A stretch of DNA of 64,000 nucleotides, from NCBI RefSeq assembly GCF_032911445.1, contig NZ_JAWJEJ010000002.1, forward strand, positions 558,001-622,000. The letters are read 5' to 3'. How positions within the stretch are numbered: the stretch's first letter is position 1; each line of letters begins with the position of its first letter. Of this stretch, positions 1 to 11,369 are shown one piece after another. The notes below the pieces were generated by a model, which saw nothing but the letters and a program-made list of their open reading frames with translations, did no database searches and was not told the origin of the DNA. The DNA comes from Sphingomonas sp. HF-S4. Lineage in GTDB: Bacteria > Pseudomonadota > Alphaproteobacteria > Sphingomonadales > Sphingomonadaceae. Made by a program: the position numbers and the translations under genes.

Positions 1-75
1 CGTCGCGCGTCCGACGAGGTGTCGCGCGCCGGAGCCGAAGGCGCCGCCGAGCATGACGAGAAGGAGATTGGGCAT
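1..75 (-). CDS. crcB: CrcB/Fluc fluoride channel, N-terminal fragment
   Basis: Twenty-five codons run off the left edge of the window. The peptide begins MPNLLLVMLGGAFGSGARHL, which matches the typical CrcB/Fluc start: a first transmembrane helix with the LGGxxGxxxRxLV signature. The family forms dimeric inner-membrane fluoride exporters. Only the first helix is visible, so the call rests on this signature. The ATG at 75 lies 44 bases past the end of the lipoprotein gene, on the same strand, so the two may be co-transcribed. No fluoride riboswitch is recognisable in the short gap. Confidence 0.72.
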   Translation of the reverse strand, partial: MPNLLLVMLGGAFGSGARHLVGRAT

Positions 76-118
76 CGGCAGCCGGTAGCGCGGAATGCCG
101 CTCAGGGGAACCGCGCTG

Positions 119-853
119 TTAGCGGCCGTTGTTGGCGACCAGGTCGATATCGGTGCCGCCGTCGCGGCGCGCGGTGAGGAATAGGACATAGGCGCCGTCG
201 TCGCGGGCGCGGGTGCCGCCGAGGACGTGCTGCGCGCCGTCGAGCTGGTGCTCGGCGCTGTACCCGGCGCGGACGGCCTTGGTGTAATAATAGTCGAGCA
301 TCGCCTGGAGCGGCTGGGGAGTCGAGAAGCTCGCGACGCGCAGCGCGCACGCGCCTTCGGCGCCGGCGGCCTCGATGACGCGCGCCTGGGGGTGGAGCGG
401 CAGGTCGGCGGGGAGGCGGTTTGCCCAGGCGGCGGAATATTTGAGTGCGCCGGCACACCCCTTGATCCGGGCGTTGGACTGGCGCGCGGCGATGCCGCCG
501 AGCGTGACCGATTCGCGCGCGGCGGTGCATTCGGGGCACGGCTTGCCGGCAACCGGGGCGGGGGCCTTGAGCAGCCCGGCGGTGTCGGCCTTGCTGCCGT
601 TGGCGGCAACCGCGTCGCTGGGCAGGCCGCCCGATTGCGGGCCGTTCGGCGGGCGGATCGCGTCGCCATTGGCCTGGCGGCCGAGCTGGGGGTCGACCAT
701 GATCTGGTCCTGCAGCGCGCTGGTGATCGCCGGATCGGCGGCGTTGCCGAGTTCGGCGTCGCTCATCACGTTGTTGCCCTGATCCGCAGCGCCGCAGCCC
801 GCAAGCGCGAGCGGCAGGAAGACGAACAGGATGAAACCGAGTGTGCGGACCAT
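119..853 (-). CDS. Putative secreted lipoprotein, function unknown
   Basis: This 244-residue protein has a lipoprotein signal: a hydrophobic stretch from residue 4 leads to LALAGC, with Cys20 as the likely lipidated residue. The start at 853 was chosen because it places this signal at the N terminus; upstream in-frame codons would bury it. The mature part is rich in Ala, Gly and Gln and carries a CPEC pair near the middle, then a mixed domain ending in LVANNGR. I do not recognise the family. It probably sits in the periplasm or at the outer-membrane inner leaflet. It lies just upstream of crcB on the same strand. Confidence 0.6.
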   Translation of the reverse strand: MVRTLGFILFVFLPLALAGCGAADQGNNVMSDAELGNAADPAITSALQDQIMVDPQLGRQANGDAIRPPNGPQSGGLPSDAVAANGSKADTAGLLKAPAPVAGKPCPECTAARESVTLGGIAARQSNARIKGCAGALKYSAAWANRLPADLPLHPQARVIEAAGAEGACALRVASFSTPQPLQAMLDYYYTKAVRAGYSAEHQLDGAQHVLGGTRARDDGAYVLFLTARRDGGTDIDLVANNGR

Positions 854-963
854 GCGCGGGGCGCTCCTTTGGCCGCACCCTGCGCGCGGCACGGTTAAGG
901 AAGCGTTGGGCGTGCCATGCGTTCTATCTTGCCAACACACCCCCGGTGCCCCATGTTGCCGGC

Positions 964-1191
964 ATGCTCAATATCGTCTCGATCCTGATCGGCCTGTTCG
1001 CACTGCTGTTCGCGATGGTCGGCATCATCCCGTTCCCGCTGGTTCCGCTACTCAACTGGATCGCCTTTCCGATCGCGCTGGTCGGCGCGGTGATCGGGAT
1101 GCTGTCGAGCAGCAATACGGGGCGCAACCTCAATTTCGTGATCCTGGCGATCAGCGGATTTCGGCTCTTCCTGACGGGCGGGCTGATCTAA
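964..1191 (+). CDS. Small membrane protein, 75 residues
   Basis: The peptide is almost wholly hydrophobic. It has two or three predicted membrane segments (about residues 4-24, 28-46 and 56-72) separated by short loops, one containing SSSNTGR. The ATG at 964 was preferred to upstream in-frame starts because the hydrophobic segment begins there and the preceding 40 residues look non-coding. The gene is convergent with the glycine-zipper gene, and a hairpin lies between them. The family is not recognised; it resembles the many short conserved membrane proteins of Sphingomonadaceae. Confidence 0.6.
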   Translation: MLNIVSILIGLFALLFAMVGIIPFPLVPLLNWIAFPIALVGAVIGMLSSSNTGRNLNFVILAISGFRLFLTGGLI

Positions 1192-1198
1192 ACGAAAA

Positions 1199-1222
1199 GG
1201 CCCGACGCTTTCGCGCCGGGCC
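1199..1222. terminator. Hairpin terminator between convergent genes
   Basis: The arms GGCCCGACGC and GCGCCGGGCC are separated by TTTC and pair with a single mismatch. On the minus strand the hairpin is followed by a T-rich run (TTTTCGTTT), so it fits best as the terminator of the minus-strand glycine-zipper gene. It may also stop transcription from the small membrane protein gene. Confidence 0.65.
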
Positions 1223-1249
1223 CTCTCTCGTCTGCGTGGCAGCACTAGC

Positions 1250-1816
1250 TTAGCGGCAGCGCACGTTGCCGCGGTCGACCGACGAGCCGAGCGCCGCACC
1301 GGCGGCTGCACCGAGCAGCGTGCCCAGCGTCGCGTTGCGGCCGTTCGACAGCGTGTTGCCGAGCAGGCCACCGGCGACGCCACCGACGATCAGGCCGGTC
1401 GTGCCGTCGTTGCGGCGGCAGTAATAGCGCCCGTCGTTACCGCGATAGATGCGGTCGTTCCGGCCGAGGCGGCGCTCCTGATAATAGCGGCCGTCGCGGT
1501 AATAATTCTCGGCATAATAGGCGTTCTGGCCGCGCTCGAAGCGATTGTGGTCATAGTTGCGGAACTGGCGCCAGTCGCGGTTGCGGTTTTCGCGGCGGTC
1601 GCTGCGATACTCGCGCTGCGCCTGCTGGAGGTCGCGGCGGCATTCGCGCATCTCGCGATCATATTCGCGGCGACTTTCGGCGCGGCGCAACTCGCGGTTG
1701 CAGTCGCGCTGGGCGTCGCGGACGTTCTCACGATATTCCTGGCGGGGGGTCTGCGCCATTGCCGGCAGCGCGGGGAGCGCGACCGCGGCAATCGCGGCGG
1801 CAAAGAGGATACGCAT
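1250..1816 (-). CDS. Secreted protein with C-terminal glycine-zipper (17 kDa antigen-like)
   Basis: This 188-residue protein has a clear Sec signal (MRILFAAAIAAVALPALPAM, cut near AMA-QT). A highly charged Arg/Glu/Tyr-rich middle region follows, then a C-terminal glycine-zipper segment, GLIVGGVAGGLLGNTLSNG, repeated as TLGTLLGAAAGAALGSSV. The zipper resembles the 17 kDa surface antigen/YMGG family found in outer-membrane lipoproteins. This protein lacks the lipobox Cys, so it is likely periplasmic or outer-membrane associated. An AGGAAG ribosome site precedes the ATG at 1816. The role is unknown; envelope integrity is an inference from the domain. Confidence 0.65.
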   Translation of the reverse strand: MRILFAAAIAAVALPALPAMAQTPRQEYRENVRDAQRDCNRELRRAESRREYDREMRECRRDLQQAQREYRSDRRENRNRDWRQFRNYDHNRFERGQNAYYAENYYRDGRYYQERRLGRNDRIYRGNDGRYYCRRNDGTTGLIVGGVAGGLLGNTLSNGRNATLGTLLGAAAGAALGSSVDRGNVRCR

Positions 1817-1916
1817 GGGGTTCGACTTCCTGTCGTTATAGATGCGCCACCAACGAGCCGCCTGCACAGGGGTTGCGTGAATGCGAAACTACCCCGCGTT
1901 CACGCGATCGACAGGA

Positions 1917-2756
1917 TCAGATGCGGGTGTCGCCGGGATAGGCGAACAGAAGGTCGCTGCCCGCGTCGGCATGGAGTTCGCACGCGCCTTCGAGCGTGAC
2001 GCACTCGCCGGCATGGAAGGCGACGCCGTCGACCACGCCTTCGCCCGCCAGCGGCACCAGCCAGCCGGTTACTCCCTGGGGAAGCGTCAGATTGCGCGTG
2101 CCGGCCTGCCAGCGCTCGAGCACGAACTTGGGGCCTTCGACCAGGATCGTGCGATCCTCGGCGACCTTGCCCGGCATCGGATGCGGGACATAGGGGTCGG
2201 TGTCGGACACGGCGATGCCGTCCTCGAGATGCAGCTCGCGCGGGCGGCCATAATCGTACAGCCGGTAGGTGGTCTCGCTGTTCTGCTGCGTTTCCAGCAC
2301 CGTGATTCCCGCGCCGATCGCGTGCACCGTGCCGGAAGGCGCGTAGAAGAAGTCGCCGGCCTTGACCGGCTTCCAGTCGAGCAGGTCGACGATCGAGCCG
2401 TCCAGCGCCGCCGCGCGCAGCGTCTCTGGATCGACCGGCGCCTTGGGGCCGATCGCGATCGTCGAATCGGGTTCGGCGTCGAGGATCAGCCAGCATTCGT
2501 CCTTGCCGCGCGGCAGTCCGCGCGCCTGCGCCTGCGCGTCATCGGGATGGACCTGGATCGACAGCTTCTCGCTGGTGAAGAGGTACTTGATCAGCAGGTC
2601 GGGCGCGGCGTTGCCCGGAGTCTGGAACCACACTTCGCCCACGGGATCCTGATCGGGCGCCGGATCGGCGAAGCCGGGCCAGAGATTGTGGCGCCCCCAG
2701 GGTTTTTCGACACGATGGGTGGCGAGAAGCGTCGCGGTCACTCGATCCTCCGGCAT
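1917..2756 (-). CDS. manA: Mannose-6-phosphate isomerase, class I (type I PMI)
   Basis: This 279-residue cupin-type enzyme interconverts fructose-6-phosphate and mannose-6-phosphate, feeding GDP-mannose and polysaccharide synthesis. It is shorter than enterobacterial ManA. Visible family marks are KPWGR near the N terminus, the zinc-site segment SIQVHPDD, GKDECW, and the second cupin stretch GTVHAIGAGITVLETQQNSE with YRLYDYGR. The ATG at 2756 was chosen because homology begins immediately after it. The gene is divergent from bamD, with about 145 bases between them. Zinc binding by the His/Glu residues is known for the family, not shown here. Confidence 0.88.
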   Translation of the reverse strand: MPEDRVTATLLATHRVEKPWGRHNLWPGFADPAPDQDPVGEVWFQTPGNAAPDLLIKYLFTSEKLSIQVHPDDAQAQARGLPRGKDECWLILDAEPDSTIAIGPKAPVDPETLRAAALDGSIVDLLDWKPVKAGDFFYAPSGTVHAIGAGITVLETQQNSETTYRLYDYGRPRELHLEDGIAVSDTDPYVPHPMPGKVAEDRTILVEGPKFVLERWQAGTRNLTLPQGVTGWLVPLAGEGVVDGVAFHAGECVTLEGACELHADAGSDLLFAYPGDTRI

Positions 2757-2902
2757 GGGAATGCACAATCCTTTGTGCAACGCATCAATGGCGTCAAGCG
2801 ATCCTCTGCGACGGGTGCGATCTGCCGTGTTGCGAAGCCGGCCACAAAGCCGCCGCGAAAAGGATTGTTTGACGCCACCACGCTCGGCTAAGACCGCACG
2901 AT

Positions 2903-3712
2903 ATGCGTATTCCCTTTGCCCGCGCTGCTGCGCTCGCCCTCGTCCCGGTGCTTGCCCTTTCGGTCGCCGGGTGCGCCAGGAGCGGTACGAAGACCGACCT
3001 GCCTTATGTCGCGCGCGACGTGGGTACGCTCTACGGTGCCGGCAAGCAGCGGCTCGACCAGCGGCAGTACAAGCTCGCCGCCGCGCTCTTCGACGAAGTC
3101 GAGCGCCAGCATCCTTATTCGGTGTGGGCACGCCGCGCGCAGCTGATGGGCGCGTTCAGCTATTATCTGAACCAGGATTATTCGCAGGCGATCGCATCGG
3201 CACAGCGCTTCCTCGCCGTCCACCCGGGCAATCGCGACGCGCCTTACGCCTACTACCTGATCGCGCTGAGCTATTACGAGCAGGTCGCCGACGTGACCCG
3301 CGACCAGAAGATCACCCAGCAGGCGCTCGATTCGCTCGGCGAGCTGACCCGCCGCTATCCCAATACGCGCTACGCCGCCGATGCGCGGCTCAAGATCGAT
3401 CTCGTCCGCGATCACCTTGCCGGCAAGGAAATGGAGATCGGCCGCTTCTACGAAGGCCGCGGCCAGTGGCTCGCTGCGACGATGCGCTTCCGCAACGTCG
3501 TCGAGAACTATCAGATGACCACGCACGTGCCCGAGGCACTGCTGCGGCTGACCGAGACCTATCTGTCGCTCGGCATGCCCACCGAGGCGCAGAAATCGGC
3601 TGCGGTGCTCGGCACCAACTATCCGGGCACGCACTGGTACAAGCGCGCCTACGACCTGATGCAGGACAATCAGGACAAGCTCGCCAAGGCACAGACGCCC
3701 GCCGCGAGCTGA
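2903..3712 (+). CDS. bamD: Outer-membrane assembly lipoprotein BamD
   Basis: This 269-residue lipoprotein has signal LALSVAGC (Cys24 is the likely lipidation site) and five TPR-like repeats, including QRLDQRQYKLAAALFDEVER and YSQAIASAQRFLAVHPG. BamD works with BamA in folding beta-barrel proteins into the outer membrane. The spacing and repeat phrases such as HPYSVWARRAQLM and YAYYLIALSYYEQ match the family closely. It lies 50 bases ahead of recN on the same strand, a common arrangement in alphaproteobacteria. It is probably essential by family knowledge. Confidence 0.92.
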   Translation: MRIPFARAAALALVPVLALSVAGCARSGTKTDLPYVARDVGTLYGAGKQRLDQRQYKLAAALFDEVERQHPYSVWARRAQLMGAFSYYLNQDYSQAIASAQRFLAVHPGNRDAPYAYYLIALSYYEQVADVTRDQKITQQALDSLGELTRRYPNTRYAADARLKIDLVRDHLAGKEMEIGRFYEGRGQWLAATMRFRNVVENYQMTTHVPEALLRLTETYLSLGMPTEAQKSAAVLGTNYPGTHWYKRAYDLMQDNQDKLAKAQTPAAS

Positions 3713-3762
3713 TGCTCGCAAACACTTTCGTTCTTCGTTCGTTCCTGCGATAGGGAGCGCGC

Positions 3763-5424
3763 ATGCTGACGGCACTATCTATCCGTGACGTGGTGCTGAT
3801 CGAGGCGCTCGACCTTGATTTCGGCCAAGGGCTGGGCGTGCTGACTGGCGAGACCGGGGCGGGCAAGTCGATCCTGCTCGATGCCCTGGGGCTCGCGCTC
3901 GGCGCGCGCGGCGAGAGCGGGCTGGTGCGCCAGGGGGCGCAGCAGGCCGTGGTCACCGCAAGCTTCGATACGCCGGCGCAGGACGGCGCGATCGCCAGCC
4001 TCATGGCGCAGAACGGGCTCGATTGCGAACCCGGCGAGCCGCTGCTCGTCCGCCGCATCGTCAAGTCGGACGGCGGCAGCCGCGCCTTCGTCAACGACCA
4101 GCCGGCCTCGGCAGGCCTGCTCCGCGAGCTTGCCCCGCATCTCGTCGAGATCCACGGCCAGCACGACGATCGCGGGCTGCTCAATCCGCGGGGCCACCGC
4201 GTGCTGCTTGATACGTTCGGGCGGCTCGATGCCGGTCCGGTCGCGATCGCGCACCGCGCCTGGCGCGAGGCCGAGGATGCGCTGGCAGTGGCGCGTGCCG
4301 AGCAGGATGTCGCCGAGCGCGACCGCGAATGGCTCGACCATGCCGTCACCGAGCTGCGCGCGCTCGCCCCCGAGCCTGGCGAAGAAGAACGTCTCGCCGA
4401 GCGCCGTGCGACGATGCAGCGCGGCGAGAAGGTCGCCGGCGAGCTCCAGTCGGTCGCGCAATTGCTCGAAGGCTCCGAGGGCGGTCTGAGCCAGCTTCGC
4501 CAGGCCGCGCGCATCCTCGAGCGTATTGCCGACAGCCACGAATCGCTCGGCGAGGCGCTCGCCGCGATCGACCGCGCGATCACCGAAGGCGCCGAGGCGC
4601 AGCAACGGATCGATGCCGCCGCGGAGGCGCTCGCCTTCGATCCCGCCGCGCTCGAGTCCGACGAGGCGCGATTGTTCGAGTTGCGCGCGCTCGCGCGGAA
4701 GCATCGCGTCCAACCCGACGAATTGCCCGACCTGCTCGACGAACTCTCGGCCCGGCTCGATCGGGTGGCGAGCGGCGGGGCGGGGATCGCCCGGCTCGAA
4801 CTCGCGGTCGAGGAATCGCATCGCAGCTACCGCGACGCGGCGCGCACGCTGTCCAACGCGCGCACCCAGGCCGCGGCGCGGCTCGATGCCGCAGTCGAGA
4901 CCGAGCTCAAGCCGCTGAAGCTCGACGCTGCGCGCTTCCGCACCGTAGTCGAGCCACTGGACGAGGCGGCCTGGTCGGTCGCCGGGATGGACCGCGTCGA
5001 GTTCGAAGTATCGACCAATCCGGGCGCGCCGTTCGCGCCGCTTATCAAGATCGCCAGCGGCGGCGAATTGTCGCGCTTCATCCTGGCCTTGAAGGTCGCG
5101 CTCGCCGAAGAGGGCGGGGCGGGGACGCTGATCTTCGACGAGATCGATCGCGGCGTCGGCGGCGCAGTGGCGAGCGCGATCGGCGACCGGCTCGCCCGGC
5201 TCGCCTCGACCGCGCAGCTATTGGTCGTGACCCACAGCCCGCAGGTCGCAGCGCGCGGAAGCCAGCATTTGCTCATCGCCAAGCGCCACGACGGCCTCGT
5301 CACGCGCACCGGCGTCACGCCGCTCGACGCCGGCCAGCGCCGCGAGGAGATCGCGCGGATGCTCTCGGGCGCCGAGATCACGCCCGAGGCACGCGCGCAG
5401 GCCGAGCGACTGCTGGCGGCGTAA
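3763..5424 (+). CDS. recN: DNA repair ATPase RecN
   Basis: This 553-residue SMC-like protein acts in double-strand-break repair. The Walker A motif GETGAGKS is at residues 29-36. A long Ala/Glu/Arg-rich coiled-coil region occupies roughly residues 150-390. The C-terminal ABC signature ASGGELSRF is followed by Walker B LIFDEIDRGVGG and the QLLVVTHSPQVAA segment. An AGGGAG ribosome site precedes the ATG. No LexA box is evident in the 50-base gap from bamD, so it may be read through from that gene. A strong terminator follows. Confidence 0.94.
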   Translation: MLTALSIRDVVLIEALDLDFGQGLGVLTGETGAGKSILLDALGLALGARGESGLVRQGAQQAVVTASFDTPAQDGAIASLMAQNGLDCEPGEPLLVRRIVKSDGGSRAFVNDQPASAGLLRELAPHLVEIHGQHDDRGLLNPRGHRVLLDTFGRLDAGPVAIAHRAWREAEDALAVARAEQDVAERDREWLDHAVTELRALAPEPGEEERLAERRATMQRGEKVAGELQSVAQLLEGSEGGLSQLRQAARILERIADSHESLGEALAAIDRAITEGAEAQQRIDAAAEALAFDPAALESDEARLFELRALARKHRVQPDELPDLLDELSARLDRVASGGAGIARLELAVEESHRSYRDAARTLSNARTQAAARLDAAVETELKPLKLDAARFRTVVEPLDEAAWSVAGMDRVEFEVSTNPGAPFAPLIKIASGGELSRFILALKVALAEEGGAGTLIFDEIDRGVGGAVASAIGDRLARLASTAQLLVVTHSPQVAARGSQHLLIAKRHDGLVTRTGVTPLDAGQRREEIARMLSGAEITPEARAQAERLLAA

Positions 5425-5484
5425 CTTCCCGTCTCCCGACCCCTCCCGCAAGCGGAGGGGAGCGCTGAAATCAGGCGCGCAGCA

Positions 5485-5519
5485 AAAAGGCCGCGGTGGG
5501 ATGTCCACCGCGGCCTTTT
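5485..5519. terminator. Bidirectional rho-independent terminator
   Basis: AAAAGGCCGCGGTGG and CCACCGCGGCCTTTT form a perfect 15-base stem around a five-base loop. It has A and T runs on opposite sides, so it works in both directions. It separates the convergent recN and acnA genes. Confidence 0.92.
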
Positions 5520-5535
5520 CTGTCTCTCGCGCTGC

Positions 5536-8205
<2,670 letters not shown>

Positions 8206-8570
8206 GGGGCGCGGGGTCCTTTCCAATGTCCGGCCCGGGCGCTCGGGGGACGCTATCCTTATAGGACCGCGCGGGCGCGCCGGAGGGTGCTGCGAATGCG
8301 AAGATTCGTCGCGGGCCTTAGCGCGGGTTGGGGGGGAGGGGAAGGGGACGCAAGCCAAGCGCTCGCAGTGCGGTTTGTCCGACCGCGCGCCTCACCGCAT
8401 CGAGGCAAGATGTGCGTGGCGCTCGACCGGGGTGCCGCCGCCATGGTCTGCCGAACCAACCATTCAGCTTGTCATACCGCGCAGTTGCATGTGGCTTGAC
8501 CAATAATAGAATAAATCTTACCAATAAGATCGAACAGACCTGACAAACGGTTTGGCGATGGAGAGGTGGG
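8206..8570. other. Divergent intergenic region, acnA / TonB-dependent receptor
   Basis: No convincing gene is present in these 365 bases. The half next to acnA is G+C rich with a purine-rich tract. The half next to the receptor gene is unusually A+T rich for this genome and holds the putative promoter and repeats described separately. Confidence 0.6.
8496..8530 (+). promoter_or_regulatory. Putative promoter/operator of the TonB-dependent receptor
   Basis: TTGACC (8496-8501) resembles a -35 box. ACCAATAA occurs twice as an exact direct repeat, at 8499-8506 and 8520-8527, 21 bases apart or two helical turns. ATCTTA-CCAA-TAAGAT (8515-8530) is a perfect inverted repeat over the second copy. These lie 41-75 bases upstream of the receptor ATG in an A+T-rich patch, which suggests binding by a dedicated regulator. 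No -10 box is convincing, and the regulator is unknown. Confidence 0.4.
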
Positions 8571-11207
8571 ATGTCGGCACATTGGTGGTTGAGCACGGTT
8601 GCGATTCTTGCGGTGGCGCCGGCACAGGCGCAGCAAGTGCCGCCGGAGCAGGAAGCGGTCGCAGCGCCCGCGGATCAGGCCGGTGCATCGCCCGACATCG
8701 TCGTTGTCGGCACGCGCGCCAGCGACCGCTCCGCCCAGGACACCAAGCGCGAATCCGATCAGATCGTCGACTCGGTGGTCGCCGAGGACATCGGCGCGCT
8801 CCCTGACTTCAACGTCGCCGAAGCGCTGCAGCGAGTGCCGGGCATCGCGCTGGACCGCAACGAATTCACCGGCGAGGGATCGGGGGTGAGCGTCCGCGGG
8901 CTCAACCAGATCACGACTTCGCTTGCCGGCCGATCGATCTTCAGCGGCGTGGGACGCTCGCTCAACCTGGGCGAGATCCCGGCCGGACTGGTCGGCCGGG
9001 TGGATGTCTACAAGAGCCCGCAAGCGGACCAGATCGAAGCGGGGCTGGGCGGCACCGTCGACGTCAAGCTTCGCAGCCCGGCAGACCTCAAGAAGTTCAC
9101 GGCCTCGGCCACGGCGCGCGGCATCTATCGGCGGCTGAGCGACAGCTTCAATCCGAGCTTCTCGGCGCTGGTCGGCAACAATTGGGATGTCGGCGGGGGC
9201 AAGCTGGGCGTGCTGGTCTCCGGCATCTACGATCGCCGAAATTTCCGGACGGACCGCCTGGCAGTGGATGCCTTTGCCGACCGGCGCAACCTGGTGGACC
9301 GCAACGGCGACGGCGCCGCCACCAACAACCCGGCCGACAGCATCTATGTGCCCACGACGCTGACCACGCGCTATTCGCTGGGCGAGTTCGAGCGCTGGGC
9401 GCTGGGCGGGCGCATCCAGTACAAGGAAGCGGGAAGCTACGAATTCTACGTCGACGGGATCTACAACAGCTACAAGGGCACGCAGGACCATTCGTTCATC
9501 GCGGCGCGCCTGAACCAGACGCTCTACGGCGCGCGTGCCGCGCTCAATTCCTATACGGTCCGGCCGGACAATCTGACGTTCGAATCGGGGGTTTTCCGCA
9601 ACGTCCCGTTCCAGTCGACGACCTATATCCAGGACGAGAAGAATAGCGTCTGGCAAGCCGCGGCGGGGTTCAAGGTGTATGCGGGCAAGCTGCAGGCAGC
9701 GGGCGACATCAGCCTGCTGCGCAGCACTAAGAACGAAATGCGCCGCGACCTGACCACGGGCGGAATTGCGCCGCTTTTCGCGATGGACCTGCGCCCCGAA
9801 ACGCCGTCCTACGATTATCAGGGCATCGACCTGCTGACGCCGGGGGCATACCGCCCGGATCGGATCTCGACTTCCAACTATCCCAACGAAGGCGAGGAGC
9901 GCGCGGCGCGGCTCGACATCACCGCCAATCTCGACCTGCCGGTGCTCCAGGCGCTGCAATGGGGCGTGCGCTTCACGACGCGAACGGCCGACCGGATCGG
10001 CTTCGACGAAGGCGTCAGCCTGATCGGGCGGACGCCGACGACGCCGCTGGCGGACACGCTGACCGCGACGCCCGACGACCTGTTCGCCAACCGATTCGAC
10101 TTGATCGACACCACTTGGCTGCGGCCCAACCCGGCGGTGGTGCGCGAATTTGCCGGGCTGCTCCGGGCCTATGGGTTGCCGGCGGACTTCCCCGCCATCG
10201 AGCCGCTGCTCGCTTACTCGTTCCGCGAGCGGACGCAGGCGGCATATGTGATGGCCAAGATCCGGCAGGAAATCGGGACGATGCGGCTGACCGGAAATGC
10301 CGGCGTCCGCCTGGTCAACACGCGGCAGAACGCCAATGGCTTCCGCAGCGCGCCGACGACGGGCACGTTCGAGCCGATCGACCTGGACCGCAAGTACAGC
10401 GCCATATTGCCGAGCATCAACCTGGCGCTGCGCGTCACCCCCGATCTGGTGGTGCGTGCTGCCTATTCGGAAGTTGTTTCCAAGCCGAGCTTCCTCGACC
10501 TGTCGCCGACCCGCTCGCTGAATTTCGACACGTTCGAGGGTTCGGGCGGCAATCCCGAACTCCAGCCCTATCAGGCCAAGCAGTTCGACGCCGCGGTCGA
10601 ATGGTATTTCGGCCGTCCCGGCTTCGTCTATCTCGGCTATTTCAAGAAGGACATCGACGGCTATTACCAGCGGGTGTCGTTGCCCGAGGTGATCGGCGGG
10701 CAGACCTTCCTGATCGAGCAGCTGATCAATGCCGACGCCGCCAAGGTGGACGGCTGGGAGCTGGGCTATCAGCAGCAATATGACTTCCTGCCGGGGCTGT
10801 TGCGCGGGCTCGGCGCGCGGTTCAGCTTCACGCACATCAATTCGAACCGGTATAATTCGACGCTCCGGCGCAACGAACCGCTCTCGGGCCTGTCGCCGAA
10901 CCTGTACAACGGCACGGTGACCTATGAGCTTGGCGGGTTCCGCGCCAGGGTCGCCTACAACTGGCGCGAAAGCTATCCGATCAACCTCAATCCCGGCGGC
11001 GCGCTCAACCTGCCCCAAACGCGCAATTCGTTCGGCATCTGGGACGCAAGCGCGACCTATCAGCTGCGCAAGAATCTGGCGCTGTTCGTCGACGTTTCGA
11101 ATATCACCAACCAGCGCGGCACCGAGGTCTTCACCGTTGCCGAGCGCCCGCGCTCGTTCTTTCTCAGCGACCAGACCTTCGGGATCGGCATCCGCGCGAA
11201 CTTCTGA
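8571..11207 (+). CDS. TonB-dependent outer-membrane receptor
   Basis: This 878-residue protein has a signal peptide (cut after PAQA, about residue 20) and a TonB-box-like PDIVVVGTR. The plug domain follows at about residues 45-165, with NVAEALQRVPGIALDR and the SVRGLN motif, and then a long beta-barrel ending FGIGIRANF with the terminal Phe typical of BAM substrates. The plug resembles the large sphingomonad group of receptors associated with sugars and peptides; the ligand cannot be read from sequence. The GAGAGGTGGG ribosome site fixes the start. It is convergent with the radical SAM peptide maturase, which raises the possibility that the modified peptide is its ligand, but adjacency is the only evidence. 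Confidence 0.88.
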   Translation: MSAHWWLSTVAILAVAPAQAQQVPPEQEAVAAPADQAGASPDIVVVGTRASDRSAQDTKRESDQIVDSVVAEDIGALPDFNVAEALQRVPGIALDRNEFTGEGSGVSVRGLNQITTSLAGRSIFSGVGRSLNLGEIPAGLVGRVDVYKSPQADQIEAGLGGTVDVKLRSPADLKKFTASATARGIYRRLSDSFNPSFSALVGNNWDVGGGKLGVLVSGIYDRRNFRTDRLAVDAFADRRNLVDRNGDGAATNNPADSIYVPTTLTTRYSLGEFERWALGGRIQYKEAGSYEFYVDGIYNSYKGTQDHSFIAARLNQTLYGARAALNSYTVRPDNLTFESGVFRNVPFQSTTYIQDEKNSVWQAAAGFKVYAGKLQAAGDISLLRSTKNEMRRDLTTGGIAPLFAMDLRPETPSYDYQGIDLLTPGAYRPDRISTSNYPNEGEERAARLDITANLDLPVLQALQWGVRFTTRTADRIGFDEGVSLIGRTPTTPLADTLTATPDDLFANRFDLIDTTWLRPNPAVVREFAGLLRAYGLPADFPAIEPLLAYSFRERTQAAYVMAKIRQEIGTMRLTGNAGVRLVNTRQNANGFRSAPTTGTFEPIDLDRKYSAILPSINLALRVTPDLVVRAAYSEVVSKPSFLDLSPTRSLNFDTFEGSGGNPELQPYQAKQFDAAVEWYFGRPGFVYLGYFKKDIDGYYQRVSLPEVIGGQTFLIEQLINADAAKVDGWELGYQQQYDFLPGLLRGLGARFSFTHINSNRYNSTLRRNEPLSGLSPNLYNGTVTYELGGFRARVAYNWRESYPINLNPGGALNLPQTRNSFGIWDASATYQLRKNLALFVDVSNITNQRGTEVFTVAERPRSFFLSDQTFGIGIRANF

Positions 11208-11369
11208 GCGGCGATCGCCCGCCAAGCCGTTCGCGCGTGCCGGCAAGCAGTATCCGTGCGACCGATTGATGGCCCTCCGTCGCGCGTGTCGCGGCCCGGG
11301 CTGGCGCGCCGCTGCATGCCCCGAACGACGGGGGATGGTCGCGGCGCCCGGTGCGATCGCCCCGGTCGA

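Noticed and set aside
1..118. Fluoride riboswitch ahead of crcB
   Set aside because: The 44-base gap before crcB is too short and shows no recognisable fold.
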